DNA of 64,000 nt, from the NCBI RefSeq assembly GCF_002878395.1, contig NC_061118.1, positions 91,283,016-91,347,015 on the forward strand, given 5' to 3'. A program made the translations under genes and the position numbers. The DNA is from Capsicum annuum. Taxonomy: Eukaryota > Streptophyta > Magnoliopsida > Solanales > Solanaceae. Positions 1-13,900 of the stretch are shown piece after piece. How positions within the stretch are numbered: position 1 is the first letter of the stretch; every line of letters begins with the position of its first letter. Below the pieces are notes generated by a model. That model was not told where the DNA came from. It saw only the letters and a program-made list of their open reading frames with translations, and made no database searches.

Positions 1-106
1 GATATACAAATGTAAAGTGCGCATGCACAATCTAACTAAGGTATTGCGTTATGGTTTCTTTTTTCTTTTCTTTTTTTTTTTTTTGTTTTTTTTTTTTTTT
101 TTTTTT

Positions 107-206
107 NNNNNNNNNNNNNNNNNNNNNNNNNNNNNNNNNNNNNNNNNNNNNNNNNNNNNNNNNNNNNNNNNNNNNNNNNNNNNNNNNNNNNNNNNNNNNN
201 NNNNNN
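107..206. other. Assembly gap (100 N) inside intron 14
   Basis: Exactly 100 N, preceded by a T-rich run (about 59-106) and followed by a GGGAC repeat at 207-222. Low complexity on the left probably stopped the assembly. The true gap length is unknown. Confidence 0.98.
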
Positions 207-840
207 GGGACGGGACGGGACGTTATTGGCTAAATGTGAACTCATTAAATCAAGTAACTGCTAAGAGAATTGAAATTTGGAGATATTGGCCAAATAGAAC
301 GTGTGTAATAATCAGGTTGCACTTCACATTGGATCAGATCCAGTGTTTCATGATAGGGACCAAGCACAAAATAATTGATAGTTATGCAGAAAAGATAATT
401 TCAAGCTAAGTTGCACGGATTCGGGTGCGGATCTAGAGGTTGGATCCTTCCTGATCTAAATTTTATGATTCAGGGATATGGATCCAGCCATCCAGGTATG
501 AATACGCGTGAGCGGATTCGGCTAAGAATAATTCAAATATCTAAAATTTAGAGTTACAAAACATAAACTATGAGATATTATGTAGAAAACTTGAGGAGAA
601 AATATTGATGAAGAGAAGAATCCTGGAAGGAGATAAAAGGAAAGGTGTGACACAGAAATTTCTATATATGTATTTTATTTTCTTCAATTTCACCTTGCTT
701 TTGTTTTGATTACAGAAATCATTGAACCTGTCCAAAATTTCTCCAGTCGATTTTGGTCAAAGTATCCAAAATTGGTTGACCAGATTGAGTACGGATCCCA
801 GACCCACACCCATGTCGTGTCGAGATCTCAAGAGACATTG
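207..840. other. Intron 14 sequence without recognisable features
   Basis: AT-rich intron DNA with no coding signal and no clear element ends. Some of it may belong to the copia remnant that follows. Confidence 0.6.
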
Positions 841-1171
841 TCATAAGGTCCTTGAAATCAAATGATCAGCTTATGATATATACATCAAGTCCCTTACCCT
901 TCTCAAAACAGGTTATTTATATAGAAACCTTAATACATATGATTCATATGTGCCAGCTTGAGGAGGAGTGTTAGGATCTTGTGAATATATAGTACATATC
1001 AATTACGATAAACCAAAATCAATTAGATTGATTTATTTCCGGTAATTTGTAATTTTGATTTCCTTTCCTTTCTTAGAACATGTAGACTGCACTACTTAAA
1101 ACCCCAATAGCTTGAGGAAATAATTACGCAGTGTTTTTCTTAATCTTCTCTTGCTCGCTTCATTACTTACA
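841..1171 (+). mobile_element. Copia remnant: end of pol plus an LTR
   Basis: The reading frame NTYDSYVPA-stop (about 926-957) is the usual C-terminal end of a Ty1/copia RNase H. It is followed by a purine-rich CTTGAGGAGGAG tract (polypurine tract) and then TGTTAGGATC at 969, the start of an LTR. The LTR appears to end near TTACA at 1171, about 203 bp. The rest of the element is absent. The boundary at 841 is approximate. Confidence 0.6.
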
Positions 1172-1542
1172 ATGTATGTTTTGGATGATCTGCGAGAAAG
1201 GAACAACAGAAAAAGACATGCATGGACATTCAAGCCTCTCTTCTTGCATTTTAACTTTTTGGTGGAAAGAAAATATCTTACTATATATACATGGATGGAT
1301 ATTTTGGAAGCTCAAGGTTGATGTTTCCAATAGCTTATGTCAACGTGATGGCAATCTTTTTACATCGTATGTTAAAAGCTGACGTCTTTGTGTGATGTTG
1401 AACACCAAGACTTTGATTCAATTAAAGACAGGCATTTCCTATATAAAGAGAGAACAATCTACAAGGAATCAGAAAAGTTTGTCATAGTGGTTTCTCGATG
1501 TTCTAAATGATAGGACAGGAAAAAGAAAAAGGAAATGCATAC
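1172..1542. other. Intron 14, unique-looking sequence
   Basis: No element ends or coding signal seen. The open frame at 1131-1382 has no family resemblance and is taken as chance. Confidence 0.6.
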
Positions 1543-1931
1543 CTCCCCTTTTTAACGGTACTGTCAATCTCCCACATGTTTATTGTGAATGAAGAACGAG
1601 ATGACTTAAAGCAAAAGGAAAGTTCATCCATTGCCTTCTGTAGATCCATATTCCCACCTCTTCGATACAGGCCTTGAGCAAGCATATATCTAGCCTTATG
1701 AAAATGCTTCAGGTCTCCTTCCACACAGATTTCAAGTGCAGAAAGGCAATCATTGTACAGCATCTGCCACACCCTTTCCAAATGTGAATCCCCTTTTACA
1801 TCATTGTCAGAGTACGCAGTGGGAGTTCTATCGTCAGAGCATGTCGATTCTGAGATTGATGGGCAAACCTTACTGAGGCTATCCATCACGATGTCCTGAG
1901 TTGAGTGATTGAAACAGTACGCAGCAACAAC
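1543..1931 (-). CDS. CABIN1: CABIN1 exon 14 (last exon in view)
   Basis: 389 nt, starting [19 protein letters not shown] and ending [11 protein letters not shown] plus two bases of an Arg codon at donor GTATGC. The segment [19 protein letters not shown] is the conserved helical repeat that continues in the off-window C-terminus. Intron 14 runs past position 1, and nothing in 1-1542 resembles the next exon. Confidence 0.94.
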
Positions 1932-4900
1932 CTAAAATGCATCCAGGCACTTACTAAGTCAACAACAGTCCCAACACATGGAAAATAACCACTTGAAAAA
2001 GGTAATTATTTCCAAGTCTGACCAGAGAAGGGGCATACAGACTAAAAGTATGCAGAAGAAACCATTAGTTTAGACATGCTAAGTTCTCCCTCTCCCAGAT
2101 GCAATGGTCAAGTTATAATTTGAGAACTCTTTCAACTGTGAAGAAAAAAGGAGAACTCCCATATGCTGCTGAAATTCATGAACTTATATGGGCTGCCGAT
2201 TAGAGAAGCGTATTATATAATACGCAAACCTCAATTCCAAGCGGGCTATGTTTAAAAGTTAAAACAATCCAGTGAAACTATTTTTGTTGCGCTTGTATAC
2301 ATATTTTTTTGAAATGTGGCTTTACTGAGCATGTGTCTCCCAAATTTACATACAACTGGGATAGATTAGGTCTATGGAAACCCAAAAGAGCTAAAATTAA
2401 ATTAGCTATCTCCGCGACTATCAATACACACCTGTTCGTATCATAGCTCACTTACATGTGTAACCATCTCAATAAAAGAGGAAATGGGAAGGAGTTAAAG
2501 TGAGTTTCAGAAATGCACCAAACCTTCAAGGCCTCCTCATTTTGTTTCTTACATGTGCAAAGTAACTTCAACCGTGAAGCATGCATCCTATAGAATGAAT
2601 CCACAGCAGATGGATTCAAAGCAATAGCTTTAGCATAAAATGAAAATGACGTCTCTTTTGAGTGTCCAAGCTTCTCAGAGAGTTTTCCCAGATAAAATGC
2701 ATGAGACCAATCTTCTCTGAAATTACATGCTAGGTTACATTAGATGAAGAACTAATCAAGGGAAACGGAGTCAACAGACGGACTTACTTGTGCGCGAAGG
2801 CCTTCTGAAAGTGTCTCATTGAGTTTTGACAGAACATCATCCATGCTGAATCTTTGGCTGGCACAACATATCTTTGGTCATAGATTGGTACTACATTCTG
2901 AATACCATCATAATATACTAATGCCAATAACTCATGTATCTCAGCCTGAAAGAAGCCGAAGCAATCACATGTAGACAGTGAGAATGAAATGCGCTAACGC
3001 CCCCTTGACTCCAACAAGAACTTCTTGTGATAAGGTAATAAATCATTATCTATATCAACCTACTATAAAAGCACGAATACTAATGTTGGTCGACAAGAAT
3101 ATCCTAGAACAATTAATTTAACATTTGATAAAATTGTAATAATATAGACTTTGACTTCACTTGAAATTTCAACTACTATTCTAAAATGGAATGCCATTGA
3201 AGAATCCCAATACGCAACAGAAACTTTATGCACTTTGGGATATAAATTGTATTTGGTCTAAAAGTCCGATCATGGCTTTCAATATTTGTTTATATAAGTC
3301 TAAAGAATCTCCAAACCTGGTTATTACGAGAAAAGCATGTTTCCACGGCATCTATAGTTGGAAGAATTGAGAAGTGGCGTCCAGATAATTTTTGAAGCTA
3401 GCTATACATGTTAATATCTTAAGAGTTCCAAATTCTTGTGTCGAGTTTCCCAACTAATTGGCTCTTCTAATTGCTCTTAAAATTATTTCTATCTTCTGCG
3501 ACTAAATTCATATGTTTCAAGGTAATTAATCAACTGGATTTCTGGGTAGAGATGATTGTTTTCACTCTTGGTTAGATTGTTTGCTGCCGATTGAAGATCC
3601 TTTATGGAGCTTCCTCCAACTTTAGGACTATGCATAACATCTAGGATTCAAGAATTTCAATTAAAATTCAGCCTACTTGAATCTGGTCCATAAATTGAAA
3701 TCCACCCTTAATCAAATTTAAGTATGGTAATTCTATTAGAAATACATCTCTCTTGTGTTAACCACATTTACAAAAAAGATATTTAGAATTTTGAAATTCA
3801 TTGAAAGAACTGCAATTGACATAATTTCACCTACATTAAACTCTCTAATTGAATGTACTTAATGATTCCCTGATCGTAATGGAAACTTTTTGCTAGATGA
3901 GTTTCAACTTAAGTGGAATAACTTCTGGCTACTTCTGACTTTTACAACAACATAACCCAGTGTATTCCCACCTAGTGGGGTCTGGGGAGGGTAGAGTGTA
4001 CGCAGACCATACCACTACCTCAAATGAAGTAGAGAGGTTGTTTTCGATAGACCCCCGGCTTAGAACCAATAACAGTATAGCAAACACAAATCATAAATGC
4101 ATATAAACTTGTACAGGCAAAATAAACTAACAACGCTAGGCACAAGATAATACTAGAGCCACAAGATAATACTACAACAACAACAACAAACCCAGTGTAT
4201 TCCCACCTAGTGGGGTCGGCTAAGATGTACGCAGTTCATACCACTACTTCAGGAGAAGTAGAAAGGTTGTTTCCGATAGACCCCCGGCTCAAGACAAAGA
4301 GTAATAAACAAATACTTAATAAAGCATGGAAGCCACAAGATACTACTAAAAACTATATATTTGAAACCATAGACAACACTCAACCCACGAACAAGAAACT
4401 TAAGAAACAAATAAAGAATGCCCCCCTACTATTACCGACGCACTCCAACCCCCTAACCCTCTAAGCTAATCCTCATCCTCCACACCTTTCTATCAAGGGT
4501 CATGTCCTCCGTAAGCTGTAACTGCTCCATATCATGCCTAATCACCTCCCTCCAATATTTCTTCGACCCACCTCTGCCCCGCCTAAAATCATCCATAGCC
4601 AGTGCCTCACACCTCCGCACTGGAGCATCAGAACCCTTCCTCATCACGTGCCCGAACCAACGTAACCTCACTTCTCGCATCTTGTCCTCCACCGAAGCCA
4701 CTCCCACCTCCTCCCGAATAATCTCATTCCTTACCCTATCTTTCCTGGTATGACCACACATCCATCGCAACATCCTCATCTCCGCCACCTTTAACTTTTA
4801 GATGTGGGAGCTCTTAACTGACCAACACTCTGCTCCATACAACATAGTCGGTCGGACTGTCACTTTGTCGAACTACCTTTAAGCCTCGGGGGCACCTTCT

Positions 4901-7900
4901 TATCACACAAAACACCCAAAGCGAGCTTCCATTTCAACCACCCTACCCCAATACGATGTGTGACATCCTCGTCAATCTCCCCATTGCCTTGAATCATAGA
5001 CCTCAGATACTTGAAACTCTCCTCTTCTGAATGGCCTTACAGTCCAGCTTCACAGTCACGGCCGCCTCTTGCGACAGATCGCTAAACTTACACTCCAAGT
5101 ACTCCGTCTTGGTCCTGCTCAAACGAAATCCTTTAGACTCAAGGGTCTGTGTCCAAATCTCCAACTTATCATTAACTCCTCCCCGAGTCTCGTTAATCAA
5201 TACCACATCATCAGCAAATAGCATACACTAAGGCCCCCCCCCCCCCCCGAATATGTCGCGTCAAAACATCCATCATCAAGGCAAATAAAAAGGGGCTAAG
5301 AGTCGATCCCTAGTGCAACCCTATCAAAACCGGAAAGTGCTCCAAATCTCCACCTAACGTCCTCACACAAGTCTTCGCGCCATCATACATGCCCTGAATT
5401 GACCTAACATACGCCACGGGCACCCCTCTAGCCTCCAAGCACCTCCACAGAATTTCCCTGGGAACTCTGTTAATGTCTTCTCAAAATCAATAAACACCAT
5501 GTGCAAGTCCTACTTCTAACTTTTCTTTTTAAAAAAATTACATCATTTGATCAAAAAGCAAAATAAAGAACCTGAGTCCACAATTCACTTGAAAACGCAA
5601 CTTACATTATACAGTCACCTCATTTTTCTGTTAGATAACGATATTGAATAGCTTGGAACATATGTTGGGGACATGAGGCACAACAAGCAATCTTTTTTCT
5701 GTTAAATTTCATAATATTGATATTTTATGCAATGTTCCTGTTGTGGTGTGATATAGAAGTTTGACCAAATAATTTTAGGATTTTTTTCAAACTTCTTTAG
5801 TAGCAATAACAAAGAAAATGAATCAATACGGCTATGTTTAATTAAAAAATACGAATAGCCATCATAAAATAGATTAAATATTGTTTGCAAGTTCGTGGAT
5901 ATAAAATTTTATGTTGAAAGAAAATAAAATAGTTGAAAATATTTCTAATGCCTATAAAAATTTCTACTCGTTTGTAAGAATATTTAATTATTTATTCTTA
6001 AAATTATGTTGATAGAAAAAATAGAATATAATATTTTTTAAAAAAAAAACTAAGTCCTCTCGTCCTTATCTGTTGTTTTTTTCTAACTTAAGGGTAGTTT
6101 TACGCAGTGAAATTTTATACGTAGCCCGATGCACTAAAGCTCCTGCTATACACAGGGTCTGGAAAAGGGCCGGACCACAAGGGTCTATTGTACATAGCCT
6201 TATTTTGCACTTTTGCCTTGGAAACAACCTCAGACAGAAATGTAAGATAAGGCTACGTACAACAAACCTTTGTGGTCAGCACCCAAGGATGTGGACTAGT
6301 GGTTAATGAAGTGGGTTGAAAACTTGTTGTCTCAGGTTCAAATCCCACGAGACAAAAAACACTAGGTGATTCTTCCCATCTGTCCTAGCCTCAGTGGACA
6401 GCATTACTTGGTATCTGTTGCACGTATGAGGTCATAGGTATCCCGTGAATTTAGTCGAAATGCGAGAAAGCTTGCCCAAACACCATTGTTATCCCAAAAA
6501 AAATAGAACATTATGGTCTGGCCTTTTCGTAGGGCATAGCAAGAGCTTTAGTGCATTGGGATGCATACAGAAATTTCGCTACGTAAAACTACCATGAGGT
6601 CAACAAACAAAAGACAGAGACGAGAGGACTTATTTTTTAAAAAAAATGCTATATCCTACTTTTTCTAATCAACATAATTTAAAAAAAAAATAATTAAATA
6701 TTGTTATGCCTAAAAACGGACTGATATTCTCTTTTTGTTACGAATTTTTAACACATTTATATTTGTAACTGATGATAACAAATATATGGATATACACTCT
6801 TTTGTGGTGGGGTTCTTCCTCGGACTCTGCGCATAGCGGAAAGTCGGAAACTTTAGTGCACCGGGCTGCCTTCTTTTTTTATACACTCTTTTATTCAAGC
6901 AATAATAAATGTATGGATATGCAATCTTATACTGTAGTAACTATGAGAAATATAAGAGAAAAATATTATTGAATTGTTGTAATTACCAATATTACATTGA
7001 GACCCTATTTATAGACATTACATTCCAATCTTTTTTCTAATAGGACACTACATTAAAATCCTTTTCCAAGTAGGATTTTATATATTATTCTTATTCCTAC
7101 TCATATTCTAACACTCCCCCTCAAGTTGGTGCATAGAAAACATATGTACCAAACTTGTTATGAATATAACTAATATGAGAATCGGTGAGGGATTTGGTGA
7201 AGATATCTGCAAGAAAACTGATAAGGACTGCTTTGGACGTCTGGGAAACCTCAATTGAAACGGAACAAACCGAAAAAATGATCCGAAAAGTAGTAAATAT
7301 GGTGAAAATTGCCGAAAACTGGTATAAAATATACGGGTCATCTCGAAATCAAGAGACGAGTAAATCTTGAACATGAAAGTCACCGAAAACTTAGCCGAAA
7401 CATGCTCACACACCGGATTATTTGATTTGATGGCTGAAAAGTGACTACAATCTGAGGAAAAAAAAAGTATATGGGTAGGGTCGGAATGATAACACGACTA
7501 CTGAAAAAGAGAAATATATGTAAGTTCGGAATGACGGCACGACCCTATTGAGAAATAGAAATTATATGAGTAGGGTTGGAATGACGGCACGATCCTATTG
7601 GAAAAGAGAAATTATATGGGCAGGGTCGGAATGATGGCACAAACCTACTGAAAAAAATCTGAGGAGTCACCGGAAAGACTTACGGAACTATGTAAATTAA
7701 ATCTGAGGAGTCACCAAAAAGATGCATGGTGCTATGCAACTCAGATATGAGACAGTAGTCCGGAAAGTGCACGGTGCTACGCAAATCAGATATGAGAAAA
7801 TAGTCACCGAAAAGAAGTACAGTGCTAAGAAAAATAGATATGAAAAAGTAGTCACCAGACAGATGCATGGTGCTACGCAAAGATATGAGAAAATAGTCAC

Positions 7901-10900
7901 TAGAAAGATACACAGTGAGTCAGTGACCCAACTTTTGCTAACATAATCATTGGCCAAACGGTCGGCATATATGGATTATAGCCGCCCGCCGACAGCAGAA
8001 ACTCTTTAATTCTTTACCAAGATCGTGGAAGCTCTGATACCATGTGAGAAATATAAGAGAAAAATATTATTGAATTGTTGTAACTATAATATTACATTGA
8101 AACCCTATTTATAGACACTGCATTCCAATCCTTTTCCTGATAAGACACCACATTACAATTCTTTTCCAAGTAGGATTTTATATGTTATTCCTATTCTTAC
8201 TCATATTCTAACAGTAAAATTTTTGTACTTCATAAAACAAATGTAGTGTAATTAAAAATAATATTACCTAACTTTTTCTTGCAATGATCGGGATTTACGG
8301 GGAATAACGTAAAATGCACGTTTATATAAGCACAAATATTAAAATGCTAGCTAAACGTTGAACAACAAAAAACATCCTTGAAATATTGACCAACTTTTAT
8401 GCCTTCTAAAAACTAAATCACTCTTGCAAACATACAGTTTTATTTAGAACAAAACCATGATTACAATACTTTCAATTCTTGAAACTACAACTGCACTTAA
8501 ACTTTGAGTTCGACATATATATTGCCTCGGACACTTAACTTTGAAACTAGAGTAGTCACCTAATTTTACTCACACGAGTATTTCTTTTGATTAAAAGCAC
8601 CTTTACTGAATCTTTTACGGAACACAACCATCTTGTGTGTGTTCTTGCAAGAGAAGATATGTTATAAGCCACCCAACAACATCAAAACTAGTGCCACCAA
8701 AGGTGCGTTTAAGCCCTGAAGCGGTGCTCAAAACATGTTGAGTGCTTTGCTTCACTTAATGTGCGCTTCAATGTTATCACCAAGATTCTAATGCATACTT
8801 TTCCTTGCCAACAAGCCTCTTTAGAAGAGACGACACTAAAAAATTGATACTTCACTTTATTGTAATCTTTTTCATATTTCTTTATTCATATATCTGTCAT
8901 TCATGCTCATAGTTATTAGTTTGATAACATATACTCCTTCCATCCCATTTTATGTGGCGCTATTTGACGTAAAACAATGTTTAAAAAAAAAAAGGAAACT
9001 TTTGAAACTGTGGTCTAAAATCCTTGGATATTTGTGTGATTGTAAATCATTGCATTAAGGGTAAAAGGGGAATTTCAAAGTTAAATTATTTCTAATTATA
9101 GTAAAGTGACATTCTTTTTGGACGGACTAAAAAGAAAAAGGTGTCACATAAAATAGGACGAAGGGAGTTAGGTTTGCTAGTTAGATTTTCCTATTTATTG
9201 CTTCCATAAAGTAGAAGTTAAATCTCATGCTATTCGGAATAGGTATCCCCTATACACAGGGGTAGATTTTGTTATTTTTCAGCCATGATTAATATTATTT
9301 GGGAGGTTTCTCATCTTTTACACTTTTGAGTGTGGTGAATATAGATTTATCTTGCAAATCTACGAGAAACAATCTTTAGGAGGTAAGATTAATTCTTAAC
9401 TTGATATCTTTGGTTTCTATTAAAGTAAATTAAAGAAGGTAACTCATTTTTTCTGAATTATTTGTTTCTAATTTCTTTGAGGGGTCTTTTAATCTAAGTT
9501 CTTGAATTAATTCTATTAATATTGTTGGTTGATAGAGGATTTCAAGGAAGATATTCATCATGTCTTAAGATTTGATCCTCTAAGATCTTAGGATAATAGA
9601 AATCTAGAATATCATATCTATGATTCTTTCCCTTTATGTATGTGAGAATTAATAGAGGAAAATATTATTGAATTATGTGTTTACATAATTACATCAAGAC
9701 CCTATTTATAGACACTATAGTACAATCCTTTTTCATGTAGGATTTTTACATACTATTCCTATTTCTACTCATATTCTAATACTCCCCCTCAAGCTGGCGC
9801 ATACAAATTATATGTACCTAGCTTGTTACAAATGTAATTAATAAGAGGACCGGTGAGGGACTTGGTGAAGATATCTGCAAGTTGATCACTTGACTTCACA
9901 AATTTTGTAACAATATCTCTTGAGAGTATCTTTTCTCTGACAAAGTGACAATCAATCTCTATATGTTTAGTCCTCTCATGAAACACTGAATTTGATGCGA
10001 TATGAACGGTTCCTTGATTATCACACACAAGTTTCATCTTACCGATTTCTCCAAATTTTAATTCTCTCAGCAACTGTTTGATCCAAACTAGCTCACAAGT
10101 TGCTACAACCATTGCTCAATATTCTGCTTCCGCACTATATCGAGCAACCACACTGTGTTTCTTAATCTTCCAAGACACCAAATTAGTTCCTACTAAAACA
10201 CAATATCCGAAAGTTGAACGTCTATCAGAGGGTGATCCTGCCCAATCAGCATCTGTGTATCCAATGATATGCTCGTGACCTCGATCCTCAAAGAGTAGTC
10301 CTTTACCTGGAGCTGACTTTATATATAGCAGAATACGAACAACTGCATCCCAATGACTATCACAGGGGCAAGTCATAAACTTACAACACTCACAAGAAAG
10401 GATATGCCAGGTCTTGCCACGATGAGATAATTCAACTTTCCTACCAACCGCATATACCTTTCAAGATCACTGAGTGGCTCCCCCTGTCCTGGTAAAAGTT
10501 TAGCATTTGGATCCATAGGAGTGTCAATGGGTCTACATCCCATCATTCATGTCTCCTCAAAAATGTCTAAGGCATACTTGCGTTGAGAAATAACAATACC
10601 TAATATGGATCGAGCAACCTCAATACCTAAAAAATATTTCAGTCTGCCGAGTTCTTTGTTCTGAAAATGCTGAAAGAAATGTTGCTTCAATTAGTGATAC
10701 CAACTTCATCATCGCCGATGATAATGATATCATCAACATAAACCACCAGATAAATACACAGATTTGGTTGAGAATGTCAACAAAACACTGAGTGATCAGC
10801 ACCACTACAAATCACGCCAAACTGTTGAATTACTCTGCTGAATTTTCCAAACCAAGCTCGAAGGGACTGTTTCAGACCATAAAGTGACCTACGCAATGAC

Positions 10901-13900
10901 ATACAAGGCTACTAGACTCCCCCTAAGCAACAAAACCAGGTAGTTGCTCCATATAGACTTCTTCCTCAAGATCACCATACAGAAAAGCATTCTTACTATC
11001 CAACTTATAAAGAGGCCAATGACGAATGGCAGCAATGGATAGGAAAAGGCGGACAGATGCTATTTTATCCACTGGAGAGAAAGTGTCACTGTAATCAAGC
11101 CAAAATATTTGCGTGTATCCTTTGGCAACAAGGCGAGCCTTAAGCCGATCAACCTGACCGTCTGGACCAATTTTGACTGCATAAATCAAACGGCAACCAG
11201 CAGTAGATTTACCTGCAGGAAGGGAAACAAGCTCCCAAGTACCACTCGCATGTAAAGCAGACATCTCATCCATCATAGCCTGCTTCCACCCTGAATGATA
11301 AAGTGTTTCACCTATAGTCTTAGGGATGAAAATAGAGGACAAAGGTAATACAAAAGCATAATGGAGTGATGATAAACAATGATAACTCAAGAAAGTATAA
11401 TGTGGGTTAGCATTACGGGTGGAACGCATACCTTTTTGAAGTGCAACGAATTGGCTAGGAGAAGGCAAGTCCGCAGTAGGAGCAGTGTCCGACGACGCAT
11501 GACATGGATCATCAGGGACTAATGGTGGACGCACACGACGATGATATGCCAGAAGTGGTGGCACTGCAGCTGGAGACGTAGAAGTAACTGTTGATTCCTC
11601 AAAGGTTGGTTCAGGTAAGTCTGGAGATACGGGTAAGACCAAGGATGGTGCGAGTAAGACTGGAGATACGGGTAAAATCTCAGAGATATCAGGATGATCA
11701 AAAGATATATCGTAAGGTTGAGATTCAAAAAAAAGTGACATCGACGGACATAAAGTAGTGACGAAGATCCGGTGAATAACAACAATACCCTTTTTGAACT
11801 CGAGAGTAACCAAGGAAGACATATTTAAGAGCATGAGGAGCTAATTTATCTTATCCAGCGGCTAAGTTATGAACAAAGCATGTGCTCACAAAGACACAAG
11901 GGGGGATAGAGTAGAGATATGACTGTGGAAACAATATAGAATGGGGAACCTTATTCTGAATGGAAGACGATGGCATTCTATTAATTAGATAACAAGATGT
12001 GAGGACTGCATCGTCCCAAAAATGTCGCGGAACATGGGATTCAATGAGAAGAGTGCAAGCAGTATCAAGAAGCTGCCTATTTTTTCTTTTTGCTATACCA
12101 TTCTGCTGAGGAGTGTACGGACAAAACGTCTGGTGAACAATTCCTTGATGAGTCATGAACTCCTGAAACTGAGAGGATAAGTATTCTAAGGCATTATCAC
12201 TGCGAAAAGTACGAATAGAAACACCAAATTGAGTTTGTATTTCAGCACAAAAACTTTTGAGTCTAGAAAATATCTCAGAACGATCTTTCATTAAGAAAAC
12301 CCAAGTACATCTTGAAAAATCATCAATGAAACTAACAAAATAACGAAAACCTAAAATTGAACTGACTCTACTAGGACCCCAAACATCAGAATGAACTAAT
12401 GAGAAAATAGACTCTGAATGACTCAATACTATGTGAGAAAGTAACACGGGTGTGTTTCCCAAGTCCACATGACTCACAATCTAATGTGGATAAACTAGAC
12501 TAACTAGGCACCATCTTTTGTAGATTTGGATAGACTCGGATGTCCCAAACGTTTGTGAATTAGGTCTGGAGGGTCTGTAACGGAGTATGCTGTGAAGGAA
12601 TTTGAAGAGATAAGAAGGTAAAGGCCTTGTGATTCATGTCTTGCGCCAATCGTCTGTCCCGTACTGCGGTCCTGCATTAGAAAAGAGTCGTCAAAAAAAG
12701 TTATGCTACAATGAAGGACACGTGTCAAACGACCAACAGATGCAAGATTAAAAGGACAACCAGGGACTTAAAGAACATAGTCTAGAGGGACAGAAGGTAG
12801 GGGTTTGGCTTGTCCAACTCCTTTTGGTTGTGTTCGGATCCCATTGGCTTAAGTAATAGCCGGAAGAGACTGTGAATAAATAATATCAGACAAAAGTGAT
12901 TTGTTACCAGAAATATGGTCAGAAGCACCTGAGTCCACAACCCATAATCCAAGAGTACTAAACTGTGAAACACAAGCAAAAGGATTACCAGCAACAGAAG
13001 CATCAGGCTGGGCAACCGAGGCTACTTGTGGAGATGTATGCTTACTTGCTTGATACTGAAGGAACTCATCATATTCTGTTTGGGCAATATGAACATTATA
13101 GGATGGTCGATTAGGTTGTGGAGATATCTGCTTACTTTCTCGATTCTGAAAGAACTCATTATATTCCTTTACAGCAATAGGATCATAACTGGGTGGTGGA
13201 CCATGCAAACTATGGCATATATCCTAAGTGTGCCCAACTTTATGACAATAACTACACCTCGATCGAGATTTTTTAGAACGACCTCCACCTCGCCGATTTT
13301 CCATAGGCTGATATGTTCGTTAAGAGTCAACAGCGGTGATAAAATTACTTTGTGACTGGGAGGCGCGACAAGACGAAGCAGACGAGAGAATAACTTATCA
13401 ATTGTAGGAACCGTGCTAAAATCTGATCACGTACAGCATCATGGACAGTAGAAAGTCCAGCAAGGGTAAGAACTAAAAACAACATTTGTCTGCGCTCTTG
13501 TTGTTTTTCCACATCCGCAATGACGGGCATCAATGTATCAAATTCTTCCATGATTGCTTGTACTTGTCTCAAGTAAGTAGACATATCGAATTCTTGTTTC
13601 TTCAAGTTGGTCATTCAAGATATCACATCATAAAAACGAGATATATCATTAGTGTACAAAGCACGAACCTTTTCCCAAACTAAATTACAAGTCTGGAAAA
13701 GACGAAACAAGGGCATCAACTTGGAATCAATAGATCGCCATAAGAGACTACAGAATTGAGCTTCAACTTTCCCCCATTGTTCTTTAGCTTTCGCATCTTC
13801 CGCGCTAGATTTTTCCTTTTCATTTACCACACTAGCCTTGTTCGTTAAGTGATCTTGGACACCTTGACCTTAGCACCACAACTCAACCGAGGAAGCCCAG

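Noticed and set aside
207..222. Telomere-like repeat next to the first gap
   Set aside because: The unit is GGGAC, not the TTTAGGG plant telomere unit, and only three copies are present.
17..409. Open frames crossing the N gap and poly-T run
   Set aside because: They consist of Phe or Lys runs and unknown residues; an artefact of low complexity and gap.
1131..1382. 83-codon open frame in intron 14
   Set aside because: No recognised motif, no neighbours, AT-rich intron; chance frame.
6335..6345. Possible tRNA gene (box B GGTTCAAATCC)
   Set aside because: No cloverleaf or acceptor stem could be formed; it is the promoter of a tRNA-derived SINE, as is the copy at 42329.
7680..7957. Open frames of 74-86 codons in both strands
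   Set aside because: They are formed by the tandem repeats of copia-1 and encode only repeat translations.
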